A DNA stretch of 64,000 bases from Rhododendron vialii (taxonomy: Eukaryota > Streptophyta > Magnoliopsida > Ericales > Ericaceae): contig NC_080558.1 in NCBI RefSeq assembly GCF_030253575.1, forward strand, positions 34,417,611 through 34,481,610. The letters run 5' to 3'. The notes beneath the pieces are model-generated. The model made no database searches. It saw nothing but the letters and a program-made list of their open reading frames with translations, and had not been told where the DNA came from. Both the position numbers and the translations under genes were made by a program. Positions 1 to 9,905 of the stretch are shown in pieces. The first letter of the stretch is position 1. Every line of letters begins with the position of its first letter.

Positions 1-484
1 GTTACGATTTCACGTCTTATCAAATTTATCATTCTCACCTGAATATGTGATAATCGAATGTCGGAAACCACATGATCGAAACACATTCGGTGCTTCTAGA
101 GGCATTAAAGTCCTATAATACACTACTTAAGTGCAGCCTAAGCTATTTTTTTAAAATCAGAACCATCTAACTTTTATATGGGAGGGATTAGATCATTCAT
201 GTCAATAATCAAGTAAAATGCTTATCGCTACATACTTGATCGGACGTAAAAAAAATTCAATCAAACAATGAATCAGTGTGCCGATGAAAGAGCTATCAAA
301 ATCTGACGCACGAAAAAATTGGATCCAATGATTAAAACACTAAGCACAACAAAATGAATGCATTGAATGGTATCGATCGTTGTGATTGCGTTGCGATTGT
401 GTGACTACCGCTTGATGGCCTCGTTTTTATATAATAGAGCTACATAATATAAGCTAATTTTTCAAATTCATAATACAAGTTAAT
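1..484. other. AT-rich intergenic DNA, no gene seen
   Basis: AT-rich sequence with no long ORF, RNA gene or clear repeat boundary that I can support. Confidence 0.5.
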
Positions 485-548
485 TGGTGGCATAGTGGTT
501 TGTTTGTGTATAAAAGGACCTAAGGACCTGGGTTCAAGTCTTAGTACA
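485..548 (+). repeat. tRNA-derived SINE-like fragment
   Basis: An A-box-like string (TGGCATAGTGG) near 487 is followed about 40 bases later by a B-box-like string (GGGTTCAAGTC) near 530. This is the internal pol III promoter arrangement of tRNA-derived SINEs. No cloverleaf with paired acceptor stems is visible, so a functional tRNA gene is unlikely. T-rich tracts follow at about 570-650. Confidence 0.35.
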
Positions 549-931
549 GGCTGTCCAACTAACCCTTATTTATTTATTTTTTTTCCCTTACTTCTACTAT
601 GTATTTTTTTTCTTTTTTGTTTGACACTTTTTTTTCTTATTTCTTGTTAGATTTGTGGTAAATAATATATGACTTTTGCACGTTTCCTTTCATATTAAAT
701 TACTCTTGCACCATAAATATTTTGATAAGTTTTTTTTAATTTTACTTGTTATCTTGTATTGTAATGTTAAATTAGCAAACCAAATGTCCAAAGCCTATTT
801 AATTTTACTAACAAAAACAAAACAAATATTTTTACCGAATAAAATTTGATAGTTTTTTAAAAGTAAAAAAATGATTTTTTTAAAACATGATTTTTTAATA
901 AATTGTTTTTTTTAAATTAAATATCTTAGTT
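549..931. other. AT-rich flank of the MULE
   Basis: No gene is seen. Bases 821-863 recur as an imperfect direct copy at 9465-9506, just outside the right end of the MULE, so this flank shares sequence with the other flank. Confidence 0.5.
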
Positions 932-1324
932 GTTTACCTTTAAAAAAGGTGGCCGCTATTTGCAACGCACTTCTTGCTACTCACAGCCGATTAATTTTTT
1001 TATCAATTATGGACAAAAATGCCCTTATTCAGTTTGACCATTATACCCCTAAAATCTCATATTATTTGACCATTTTACCCTCTTACATAATTCATTACAT
1101 ATAACCACAAAAATCATCTCCTGTCCATCCCTCCCTCCCTCCCAGAACGTACAACCACAAAAAATCTCCCTGTCCATCCCTCCCTCCCGAAACGGCTCCT
1201 CCCTCCCCCATTCAAACTCCTCCATTTTCATCCCTACCCAGCTGCCATCACCCACCACAAGGCCCCTCCTACCAGCAGCCAAGTCTGCCTATCTTCCTCC
1301 TCTCCTCTTCCTCTTACATTGTCA

Positions 1325-4300
1325 ATGGAAACCTCGATTGCTTCTTCTCCCTCCATTGATAAACAAGAAAAAGTTGACCCATCAATACACCACAATTTGG
1401 AGTCGAAAGATCACACAATGGATGTTGAGAAACATGTCACAGATGTTGTAGTGACGGAGCAAAAATCGCAGCAAGAGGTTAGCCCGCCCATTTCAATTTC
1501 AAAAGCCCTCCATTTTCAATTTCAGTTCTGGCCCGACACAGTTGGACACGCAGTGCCAAAACTTCACTAACTTTTCGGACTCTAATATCTGAATTATGTA
1601 CAACTATTCGGATATTAATATTCGAATTTATTTTCAGTTTTTAGATATTAATATCTAAATGAAACTGCAGAGAATCCTGCACTTACAGTTGGATACACAG
1701 TACCAAAACTTTACTAACTTTTCAGACTCTAATGTCTGAATTATGTACAACTATTTGGATATTCTGAATATTGTCAACATTGTTGAACTCTTATATCCGA
1801 ATTTAGTGCCAGTTTTCAGATATTAATATCTGAATAAAACTGCTTAGAATCCTACACTTACCTGGTTTGTCTTTGAGTGTTACAGGGTGACACTTCAACA
1901 CTTGGTAGTTATGTAGGGCCATCGACTATACCTACTTCGACTTGTCCTCCATACGATTATACGGAGCATTTTACAACGGAGACGGTGAGTATTTTTTTTG
2001 ATAGAGTGTTTATCTTGTGCAATCTTATATTACGGGCTATAATTTTTTGTTATGTGTGTGTAGGTTTTTCCATCCGATGAAGCGTTGGTGGATTGGATAA
2101 GATGCACTGGTAAACAACACGGGTTTATCATTGTGATTAAGGGTTCTGAGAAATGTATTAAGAATCGCGCACCTAGGATGATGTTTTCATGTGAAAAGAG
2201 TGGTAAGTATAGGCCGTTTGTGAAGAAAGTTGATGGGAAGGAGGTAGCTGTAAAGAAGAGAGTGCGGTCCATGGGCACCAAAAAATATGAATGCCCATTT
2301 GAATTGAAAGCTGTAAAGGGCAATGATGGTTGGACTGTCTCTGTCCATAATGGCACCCACAACCATCCTCCAGCGGTGTACTTGGAGGGTCATTCGTATG
2401 CCGGGAGGTTGTCGGCAGAGCAGACTAGCACGGTGGTTGATTTGTCAGTTGCTTTGGTGAAACCCAGAGAAATCCTAACCCATTTGAAGGTTCAAGATCC
2501 TGAGAACGTAACGTCTATCAAACCGTGTACAATGTACGACAAAAGTATCGAGTGATAGAGAAAGCTGGAAAATCTCAAATGCAACATTTGTTGGATCGGC
2601 TAGAAAAGTACCACTACGTTCATTGGACCCGTGGGAACAAGACTCAGAATGTCACGGAGTTGTTTTGGTCTCCCCCATCTGCCGGGGAGATGTTACGTGT
2701 TTTTCCCCACGTGTTAATGATGGATTGCACATACAAGACGAATAAGTACAAGTTTCCTTTGCTTCAAATTGTTGGTGTAACATCAACGGAGATGACTTTT
2801 TGTGCAGCGTTTGCTTTCATGGAGTGTGAAAAAATGGAAAACTACACTTGAGTCTTGGAGAAGCTAAAAGGCATGATGGATCCCAACGCGCTTCCGTCTG
2901 TTATTGTCACGGATAGGGAGTTGGCGCTTATGAATGCCATCACAAATGTTTTCCCTCATGCTACCAACCTCCTATGTAGGTGGCATATTGGCAAAAACGT
3001 ATTAGCCAAGTGTAGAAAGATGTTTGATGACAAGATGTGGAAGGAGTTTATTTGCAGTTGGGGCCTAGTCGTCCTTTCATCGAGTGTTGCACAATACGAG
3101 GAGCGCCTTTGTGTTTTGAAGCATAATTTTGAAATGGTTCCTGCAGCACTTGAGTACGTCGAGAAAAATTGGTTGGTACCCTACAAAGAGAGGTTTGTAG
3201 GAGCTTGGACGGACAAAATCATGCATTTCGGAAACCTAACAAGTAACAGGTAAACGCTTCATTCGCAACTCTGGCATTTTCCTTAATATTCATGTTATTC
3301 ACGCATTTTTGGAATCGAAGCGTCAGTGCGAGTGTTCTTTGAGGCACACACATGATTTACCTTGCGCTCATGAGATTGCTCTTTACAAGATGGCAAATAT
3401 CCCCCTACCGATTGAGTTAATCCACGACTATTGGAAGAGGCTTTCTTTGCTTGCACCCCAGAATGAGGGTTCGATGGAGGAGACGCTTTTGGCTCACTTT
3501 GATTGTTTTTACAACTAGTTCTTAAGTGAAGATCAATATGATGTAAAGCTCAATTATGTTAAGAAGATGCAAGAGCTTGCTCATCCAAAAACCAGTACTC
3601 TCCTTGAACCCAAAGTGAATGCACAACCACGCGGTCGAAAGTCACCGAAAGAAAAAAATGCAGCCAAAGAACAAAATTCTACACGTAGGGATCCCTCGGA
3701 GTTTGAGCATGTTCTGGCCTCCCTTCAAACCCCTAAGCCCATTAAAGAGAAACCGCGGCGCAATGTGAAAGGGAAAGCAAAAGTTCCAGTACAACTTTTT
3801 ATATGCCCCTTCATCAATCAGTTCCCGGAAGCAATAAGACCTTACATAGAATCGATCAAGGATGTTGAAGATGATGGGAATTGTGGGTTTCGGGCAGTGT
3901 CGGGCTTCATGAAAGGCGATGTTCATGAGTGGTTAATGGTAAGAAGTGATTTGCTGAAAGAGTTGGAAACACATTTACACCTTTACGAACAAGTGGTAGG
4001 GGGGACCCAAAGGGCTAGGGAATTACTTCACATCTTGTCATGCTATGAAAGTCCGGCGCCACAGGAACATTGGATGACAATGCCAGACATGGGTCACATC
4101 ATAGCATCCGCTTATAATTGTATCCTTGTCCATTTATCAAATGTTCAATGTCTCACATTCCTCCCCCTCCAATCGAAGCCTTTACCCTCCATGAAACGAA
4201 AGGTTATTGCTATCGGGTTTGTTGACGGCGGACACTTTGTACAGGTATTATTTTGGTAAATGATTTGTTGTCATCTATAGAATGAATTGTGCTCCTTAAG

Positions 4301-4513
4301 TCCAACTTAATTTATCTTTTATAAGTACCTAATGCAATTTGACAGGTATTCCTAAAAAAAGGTTCCCCTATGCCGCCAATAGCTTGCGATTGGAAAAGAC
4401 ATCGTCTTTCTATCGCTAAAAATTGGGATGCAGCACATGTTGCGGCCATTCAGAAGTTCAACGAGATCATCGGCGTTGACGTAGCAACAAAGGAGGTCAT
4501 CCATGTCAATTAG
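1325..4513 (+). pseudogene. MULE transposase (FAR1-like) with C-terminal OTU domain, broken
   Basis: Exons are readable at about 1325-1479, 1885-1984 and 2064 onward. They give, in order, a FAR1/WRKY-GCM1-like zinc-binding region (KYECPFELKA near 2287, HNGTHNHPPA near 2350), a MULE transposase domain (MMDCTYKTNKYKFPLLQI near 2718, IVTDRELALMNAI near 2904, RWHIGKN near 2980), a SWIM zinc finger (CEC then LPCAH, 3329-3380), a basic linker, and an OTU cysteine-protease domain (DGNCGFRA near 3874 with catalytic Asp and Cys; GGHFVQ near 4228 with His). The last exon, 4346-4513, follows an intron at 4245-4345. Defects: a one-base deletion near 2520 shifts the frame; a TGA near 2849 stands where Trp is expected; a TAG stands near 3516; and sequence between NLTSNR (about 3250) and the SWIM finger is missing. 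The coding potential is lost although the domains are well preserved, so inactivation is fairly recent. The domain calls rest on motif recognition. Confidence 0.85.
1550..1865. repeat. Tandem duplication rich in palindromic TCGGA...TCCGAA motifs (array 1)
   Basis: Two diverged copies of about 130-150 bases contain the same succession of half-sites. Examples are CGGACTCTAATATCTGAA near 1579 and GGATATTAATATTCGAA near 1610. They lie in the region between the first two readable transposase exons. Confidence 0.7.
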
Positions 4514-4689
4514 CCATTTTTAGATTGAGAAACGATTTAATGTGTTGTATTATGTAATGTGTTCTAATGTTATGAAAATTGGATGATTACGTCTGCTTGT
4601 AGTTTTTGGATCATCAAGAAAACTCTTATATTGTATTTCTGTTTGAAAATTCATAGTTGTCAAGTCTGTGACATTCTGTTCAAAAACAA

Positions 4690-5125
4690 GAATGGTGTCG
4701 TGCCATCTCATAGTTTTCATTTTGTTCGGAAATTAGAATCTAATTAAAGGTATACAAATAAGATATTAAAGTCCGAACATGAGTATAAATTTCGGATATT
4801 TCTTTCCGAACTTATTGATCCAATTCGAACATTAGTATCCGAATGGTGTCAGGCTATGTCATAGTTTTCCTTTGGTTTGGAAATTAGAATCCAATTAAAG
4901 GTATAAAAATCAGATATTAAAGTCTGAACATGGGTATAACTTTCGGATATTTGTTTCTGAAATTATTTATTCAGTTCGAACATTAGTGTTCGATTTGTGT
5001 TATTCTATTTGATAGTTCTCATTCTGTTCGGAAATTAAACTCCATGTATTGGTATATAAATCAGAAATTAAAGTCCAAAACTTGTTATAAATTTCGGATA
5101 TTTATTTCCGAATTGAATTTTCTCC
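4690..5125. repeat. Three diverged tandem units with the palindromic motif (array 2)
   Basis: The order 'TGTTCGGAAATTAGAATC ... AGATATTAAAGTCCGAAC ... TTTCGGATATTT' repeats about every 140-160 bases. The array sits between the transposase end and the duplicated OTU tail and has no coding potential. Confidence 0.65.
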
Positions 5126-5478
5126 GAATGAATGGGCTGTTATGGACGAAAAAGAGTGTGGAAATTAAAAGGAAAATTTAAAAATAAACTCCCTTATTTA
5201 TTATTGGTGAAAATGGGATGTAATTCTTCCTCGTATAACGTGCCAACATGAAAATATACATTTGCAGGAATTTTAGTCCTCGTAAAACGTGTTCGTGTCC
5301 AAAAATTCAATGATGCTACCATTTTTATGTAGTAAGTAAAAAATGGGTTATTTGGAGCGAATTTATTCCTCGAAATACGTGCTGACAGGACTATTAAATG
5401 ACACCCGAAATTTTTTCAAATAAGACAACGGATTTTGTGTAGAAATTTTTTGACATGACTATCCAATAAAATTTCAGA

Positions 5479-5732
5479 TTGCTCCACTACGATATCCGCC
5501 CCTTCCCCCTGAGAGTCGACGTTTGATTGCGCTCGGACACGTTAACGGTGATCACTTTGTAACGATACATTTGCGACCAAATTCCCCCATCCTGCCTATT
5601 GCAATGAATTGGTATATACATCACTACTCATTCGCGGATGGATGGGATATACAATATTCAAACAAGATCGAAGAGTTTAAAAACATAGTAGGGAACGATG
5701 TGGCAACGACGGACATAATCGAACTAGACTAG
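5479..5732 (+). pseudogene. Second copy of the OTU C-terminal exon
   Basis: After a CAG acceptor at 5476-5478 the frame reads to a TAG at 5730-5732. It contains IALGHVNGDHFVTIHL and SPILPIAMNW, which parallel GFVDGGHFVQ and SPMPPIACDW of the transposase's own OTU end (about 4218-4395), and it closes with VATTDIIELD against VATKEVIHVN. The histidine of the OTU triad is present. It has no start or catalytic Cys region of its own. It is either an alternative last exon or a relic of a duplicated OTU unit. The open frame suggests some constraint or a recent origin. Confidence 0.55.
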
Positions 5733-6146
5733 GTTGGCTCGAAGGACTTTTATGTAAAATTTTAGTTCATAGAATCTTATTATAAAATATGAAATTTATG
5801 CAAACTCTTATTTTGGTAGTGTTCTATGTTTGTCTACAGCATTGTCGGTTTGTACGGCACTCCTCATTTAAATCTAAATTTTGACATACGAGTATTGTGT
5901 AGCGAATTATCTGTGCCTAGGAAAGTATCAAGAATGATTCAAACCAACCAATATACGTTTAGGTGCCCTACTTAGCATTCATATTTTAACGGTATCCAAT
6001 TATCACAAATATACTAATAGTTATCCGCAATAAGACAAAAGTCATTCCACCACGGAAAGTAATCCATAAACCATGGCCATAAAGTGTCCAAAATAAATAC
6101 AAGGCCATAAAGAGTCCATCAAAAATAAGTCATAGAACATCAAGTC

Positions 6147-6690
6147 TCAGGTATGGTCACGGCGCCGGCACTTAGTGTAACGACTCGAGTAACGATCCGA
6201 ACTAGGGCCTGCTATGCTCGCTTCAGCAGCCTCTGTTCCCCTCAAAGTCCTCTGCATTTCAACAAGTGCTTGTCGTAGTTTATACGGGCAAGTTGAAGTC
6301 GTAGCCCTAGTACCACCCAAAACACTGTCCAAAATAGCCAAAGACGTTGCATTGCGCTCTTCTACACTCTCGGTATACGGCACCTCTACGGGACGAGGTG
6401 AGACCCTGAAGTACGATTTCCGCAAAAATGATACGAATCTATACATGAATCAAGGTTTATCACATTATTGCATTTGACTAATATGAAAACACATACAAAA
6501 CTATAGTATTTATTTTCCTACTAGGTACTAAAGTCTACCTCACGATGTTGCTCAACCACCACATCCTCCTCACCCCCAACCTCTTGCCTTTGCCCTCGTC
6601 CTCGTGTTTTGCCTCGTTTACTTTCCAAAATTAAAGCTTGCTCAACCTTCCTCTTCCTTGCAGAAACAGTAGGAGGAACTCGTGTCATTG
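6147..6690 (-). pseudogene. Possible second, opposite-strand MULE gene (two open segments)
   Basis: On the minus strand an ATG at about 6690 opens 50 codons of a basic, Arg/Lys/Gly-rich peptide (SARKRKVEQ, then GKTRGRGQRQ) ending in GAG before GTAGAC. After a CAG acceptor near 6400 a second open segment runs to a TGA at 6147. It contains YTESVEERNATSLAILD and KLRQALVEMQRTL and looks helical. The two segments do not join in frame with the obvious sites, so the gene is either broken or spliced in a way I cannot see. I do not recognise the family. It is convergent with the transposase, as mudrB is with mudrA in maize, but no similarity to mudrB is claimed. Confidence 0.3.
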
Positions 6691-6779
6691 TATTTTCTGT
6701 ACATTACAAACAATACATTAGTCTAACGCTTGAATTAAAGGTAGGTGAATTGGATACTAATTTTTGAATAAAGATACAT

Positions 6780-8180
6780 CAATCGGTGTCACACCCCGCG
6801 TCTAGAAACACCCAAAACGAAGTTTAACAAAGAATAAACTACCGTGTCAGGTAATACCAACGACATGCCACATAAACCTTGGCTATAGAATTATATCAGC
6901 ATCTATCAATGGTAACATGACAAAAACTTTCCATCAATAAACTTTTTACTTTCAAGCTCATAAGAGAAGCATTAAATTGGCATAAGACTTGCACATGTAA
7001 TAAAATATGAGCCAAGCGTCAAGAAAACCCCACCTCTAACTTCTACACAAAATATTCACCAACACGTCGCTCACGGACTACGTATCTCGGACGACCTCGG
7101 AACCTCGTTAACACCTAGTACACAATTGATATCACCAAATCACCTTTACAAAAAGAAAAAATCAAGTTTACTTGCACAAAGCAACATATGAATGCATGAA
7201 ATGCATGTCCCTCCCAAATTGAAGACTCAAAGTTGTATTTTTAAAGACTAATCCATATAGAGTTAAGAACCACGAATTTATAAGATCAAATTAGATATAT
7301 AGAACAGCAACTACTCAAAAAATTAGAATAATACGACCTCGTTAGGTCGCTCAATTAATTCCACAAACTCAGACCACATGCTATGGTCAAAGTATTTCCA
7401 GCAGTGTCACACCAATTTGTAAAATCTGCCAAGATTAAAGTATACACCCAAATGACCTGAGATTTGGTATAACTTATAATAACACATCAAAGTTCATCCT
7501 TGATTTTTCCCAGAATTTTATAAGCAAGAGAACCAACTCAAATTCAATCTCAAAGTCAGAAATTCTGTGCAGGAAACACAGTTTTTGAGCAGAGCAGTCT
7601 GTGATCGAATATTCATTACAAATCGTGTACTTCATATTTTTTGATGATTCCATCGCCAAACAACACCAACTTAACTATCTTTAAGACTCGAAAGGACCCA
7701 TAACCAATAAACTTGTCTAAGTATAACAAATTTGATGAAAAAAGCAGCTTTGGATGCTGCCCAGATTTTCCAAAATTTCTCAACATCAATAGTAGTAAGC
7801 AACTTCAAAATTCTACAAGTTCATGCTCATAATCCATCTATATACCAACCAACATGCATCAATCTTGGGTTTCCATGATCAAAATCATAGTATCCATACC
7901 AATTAACAATATTTGAGAATTTAAGATGAATTAGGTATAAAATCATCATGTAAGCACTATAGAACCCTAATTCTTAAATCTTTTCCATGTAGGTTGATTC
8001 TATATGCACATATTCATCAATACTCATAGTTTAAGGAAGATTTCTTACCACAAGAAGAGAAATTTTCAGATTACATGTCAAACTCCAAGAAATTACTTCA
8101 AGTTCTTCAAGCCAAATTAGGCTTTTCTTATTATTTTTCAATGGAGAAGAAAGAACTCCGAGTGGGGTAATGTTATGAAT
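6780..8180. other. AT-rich non-coding segment inside the MULE
   Basis: It starts near a GTGTCACACCCCGCG string and lacks the TCCGAA-type motif found on both sides. It may therefore be a separate insertion, for example part of an LTR-like repeat. No ends or target duplication could be fixed. Confidence 0.3.
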
Positions 8181-8189
8181 GTTTATGGG

Positions 8190-8780
8190 TTCTCACACAA
8201 TCGGATTCTAATGACTGAAATAGAGGGGACAAATCGGACTCTAATGTCCGAATGGGGTAAAATACTTGGGATATTAAAATCCGAATGATGCAAAACATTT
8301 CAGATATTAAATTTCGAATGACCTTACCTTACAAATTCAGCTACATATTAAAATTCAAAAATTTTGTCAATCATTCCTGGACAATGTCAACGGGTTCGTG
8401 TCACTGTCTAATCGGTTCACATCATATGATGAAAACGTCTAGAGTGAAAAACTTACGGAGACCGATTACAGAATTGGGGTAAAATACATACACGACTCGG
8501 GTATAATTTAAAGTCCGAATGGGATCAAATATTTTGGATATTAATATCTGAATGAGGCAAAAAAATTCAGATATTACATTCCGAATGAGCTATGCTAACA
8601 AATTCAGCTGCTGTTGTAGTACATAGGGGCCAATCGGCCAATTGGATACTAAAATCCGAATGAGGCAATAAATTTCAGATCTTAAAATCCGAATAGGGGC
8701 AAACAATCAGACTTTAATATCCGAAACTGTGGAAAACAAACAGACTCTAATGTTCGATCAAATCTGAAATACACGAAATA
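8190..8780. repeat. Array of palindromic motifs (array 3)
   Basis: At least eight motif occurrences are visible at spacings of roughly 30-60 bases, for example CGGACTCTAATGTCCGAA near 8234, AGATATTAAATTTCGAA near 8301, GGATATTAATATCTGAA near 8533 and GACTTTAATATCCGAA near 8709. The array lies in the right-hand non-coding part of the MULE. Confidence 0.65.
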
Positions 8781-9291
8781 GCAACATAATTACTGTGCGT
8801 TTCTCAAAAAAATTCAAACTAAAATTGAACAAAAATAAAAAACACCCGCGTAATAACAAGATTCAAAAATTTACCAATGTTCAACTTCTAAATAGTTGGT
8901 GATGCCGGTGTGTTGTGCTTTCTTCTCACACTTCCTTCGCCTCAAAGTTGTATTGCTATTGTGGTGTGGTGAGAGTGGTGTTGTGGTGGCTGTGGTGGTG
9001 ACTGATGGAGGAGAAGAAGAAATGGGGCAATAGGAGAAGAAGAAACGGGGGAGGGAGAGAGAGACGAGAGGTGGGCTTGTGGGGTGGGGGTCGGTGGTGG
9101 CGGTAATGGTGGGTAGGTGGGTGGTGGCGGTAATGGTACCCGTGGGTGGTGGGAGTCGACTGGAGCTGTGGATGGACCGGAGAGAAAAAAAACCTAGGTT
9201 AGAAAAGGGAACGAACGGAAGAAGAAGGAATGAGATTGTTGGGTTGTATGTATGTTATGTTTATTGTATAGAAGGGCAAAAAGGGGAGTTC

Positions 9292-9403
9292 AGGAATAAT
9301 TTATTGGTTGTAAGTAGCAATTCCTTATAAGGTGGTGGTTTGTAGGTAGGAATAATTTATTGGTTGTAAGTAGCAATTCCTTATAAGGTGGTGGTTTGTA
9401 GGT
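9292..9403. repeat. Near-perfect 56-bp tandem duplication beside the right TIR
   Basis: AGGAATAATTTATTGG begins at 9292 and again at 9348. The units are essentially identical, which indicates a recent local duplication directly inside the MULE right end. Confidence 0.85.
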
Positions 9404-9540
9404 AGCAATTGACTGCGAGTAGAAAGAATTGGGTTGCGAATAGCGGCCACCTTAAAAAAAGGTAAACAAATATTTTTAACCGAATAGAAATTGTTTAATT
9501 TTTTAAAAAAATTTTAAAAAAAAGAAGCCATTTGGCTTAT

Positions 9541-9853
9541 TTAATTTTTTTCCCGTGCCTCGTGCTGTGCCCTTTCGTGCCCATGTCGTGCCGGGTGATG
9601 CCCATGCCCGTGCCCGTGCCTTGCTAGAACCATGCCGTGCCGTGCTGTTCCTGTCCACTTTTCGTGCCCGTGCCCGTGCCCGTGTCGTGCCAGGCCAACT
9701 TTCGTGCAGTGCCGCCCACTTCCGTGCCTGTGCCGTGCCCCGGGCCCACTACAATCGTGCTGTGTCGTGCCGTGCCAGGCCAATATCGTGCTTGTGACGT
9801 GCCGTGCTGCCTCGTGCCCGTGCCGTGCCGGCACGGCCCATTTGACACCTCTA
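9541..9853. mobile_element. hAT-like terminal remnant made of degenerate GTGCC repeats
   Basis: The segment is a degenerate array of CGTGCC units that ends in GGCCCATTTGACACCTCTA at 9853. Read outward-in on the other strand this is TAGAGGTGTCAAATGGGCC, which I recognise as the start of many plant hAT elements whose subterminal regions are rich in GGCACGG repeats. No matching left end is visible, so it is truncated. The ORFs that cross it are low-complexity artefacts. It ends only about 52 bases before the start codon of the next gene. Confidence 0.55.
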
Positions 9854-9905
9854 CTAAATCCCTTGGCTGATTGACGTTGGAATAGCGGATAGTAATCGGG
9901 TACTG

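Larger units (their letters stand above)
932..9467. mobile_element. Mutator-like element (MULE) with OTU-type transposase
   Basis: The left end (about 932-985) and right end (about 9402-9467) are inverted copies. Both read GTTTACC, then an A/T run, AAGGTGGCCGCTATT and GCAACSCA when taken inward. Between them lie a broken FAR1/MULE transposase (1325-4513), an extra OTU tail (5479-5732), a possible minus-strand gene (6147-6690) and several arrays of a palindromic motif. The usual 9-bp target duplication is not clean: AAATATCTT on the left and AAATATTTT on the right are the nearest candidates, offset from the TIR. The stops and frameshift in the transposase make this copy non-autonomous. Confidence 0.85.

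Noticed and set aside
485..548. Functional tRNA gene
   Set aside because: A and B boxes are recognisable, but the paired stems of a cloverleaf are not, so a SINE-like relic is more likely.
2030..2393. Minus-strand ORFs over the transposase N-terminal exons
   Set aside because: Antisense shadows of the FAR1-like coding frame.
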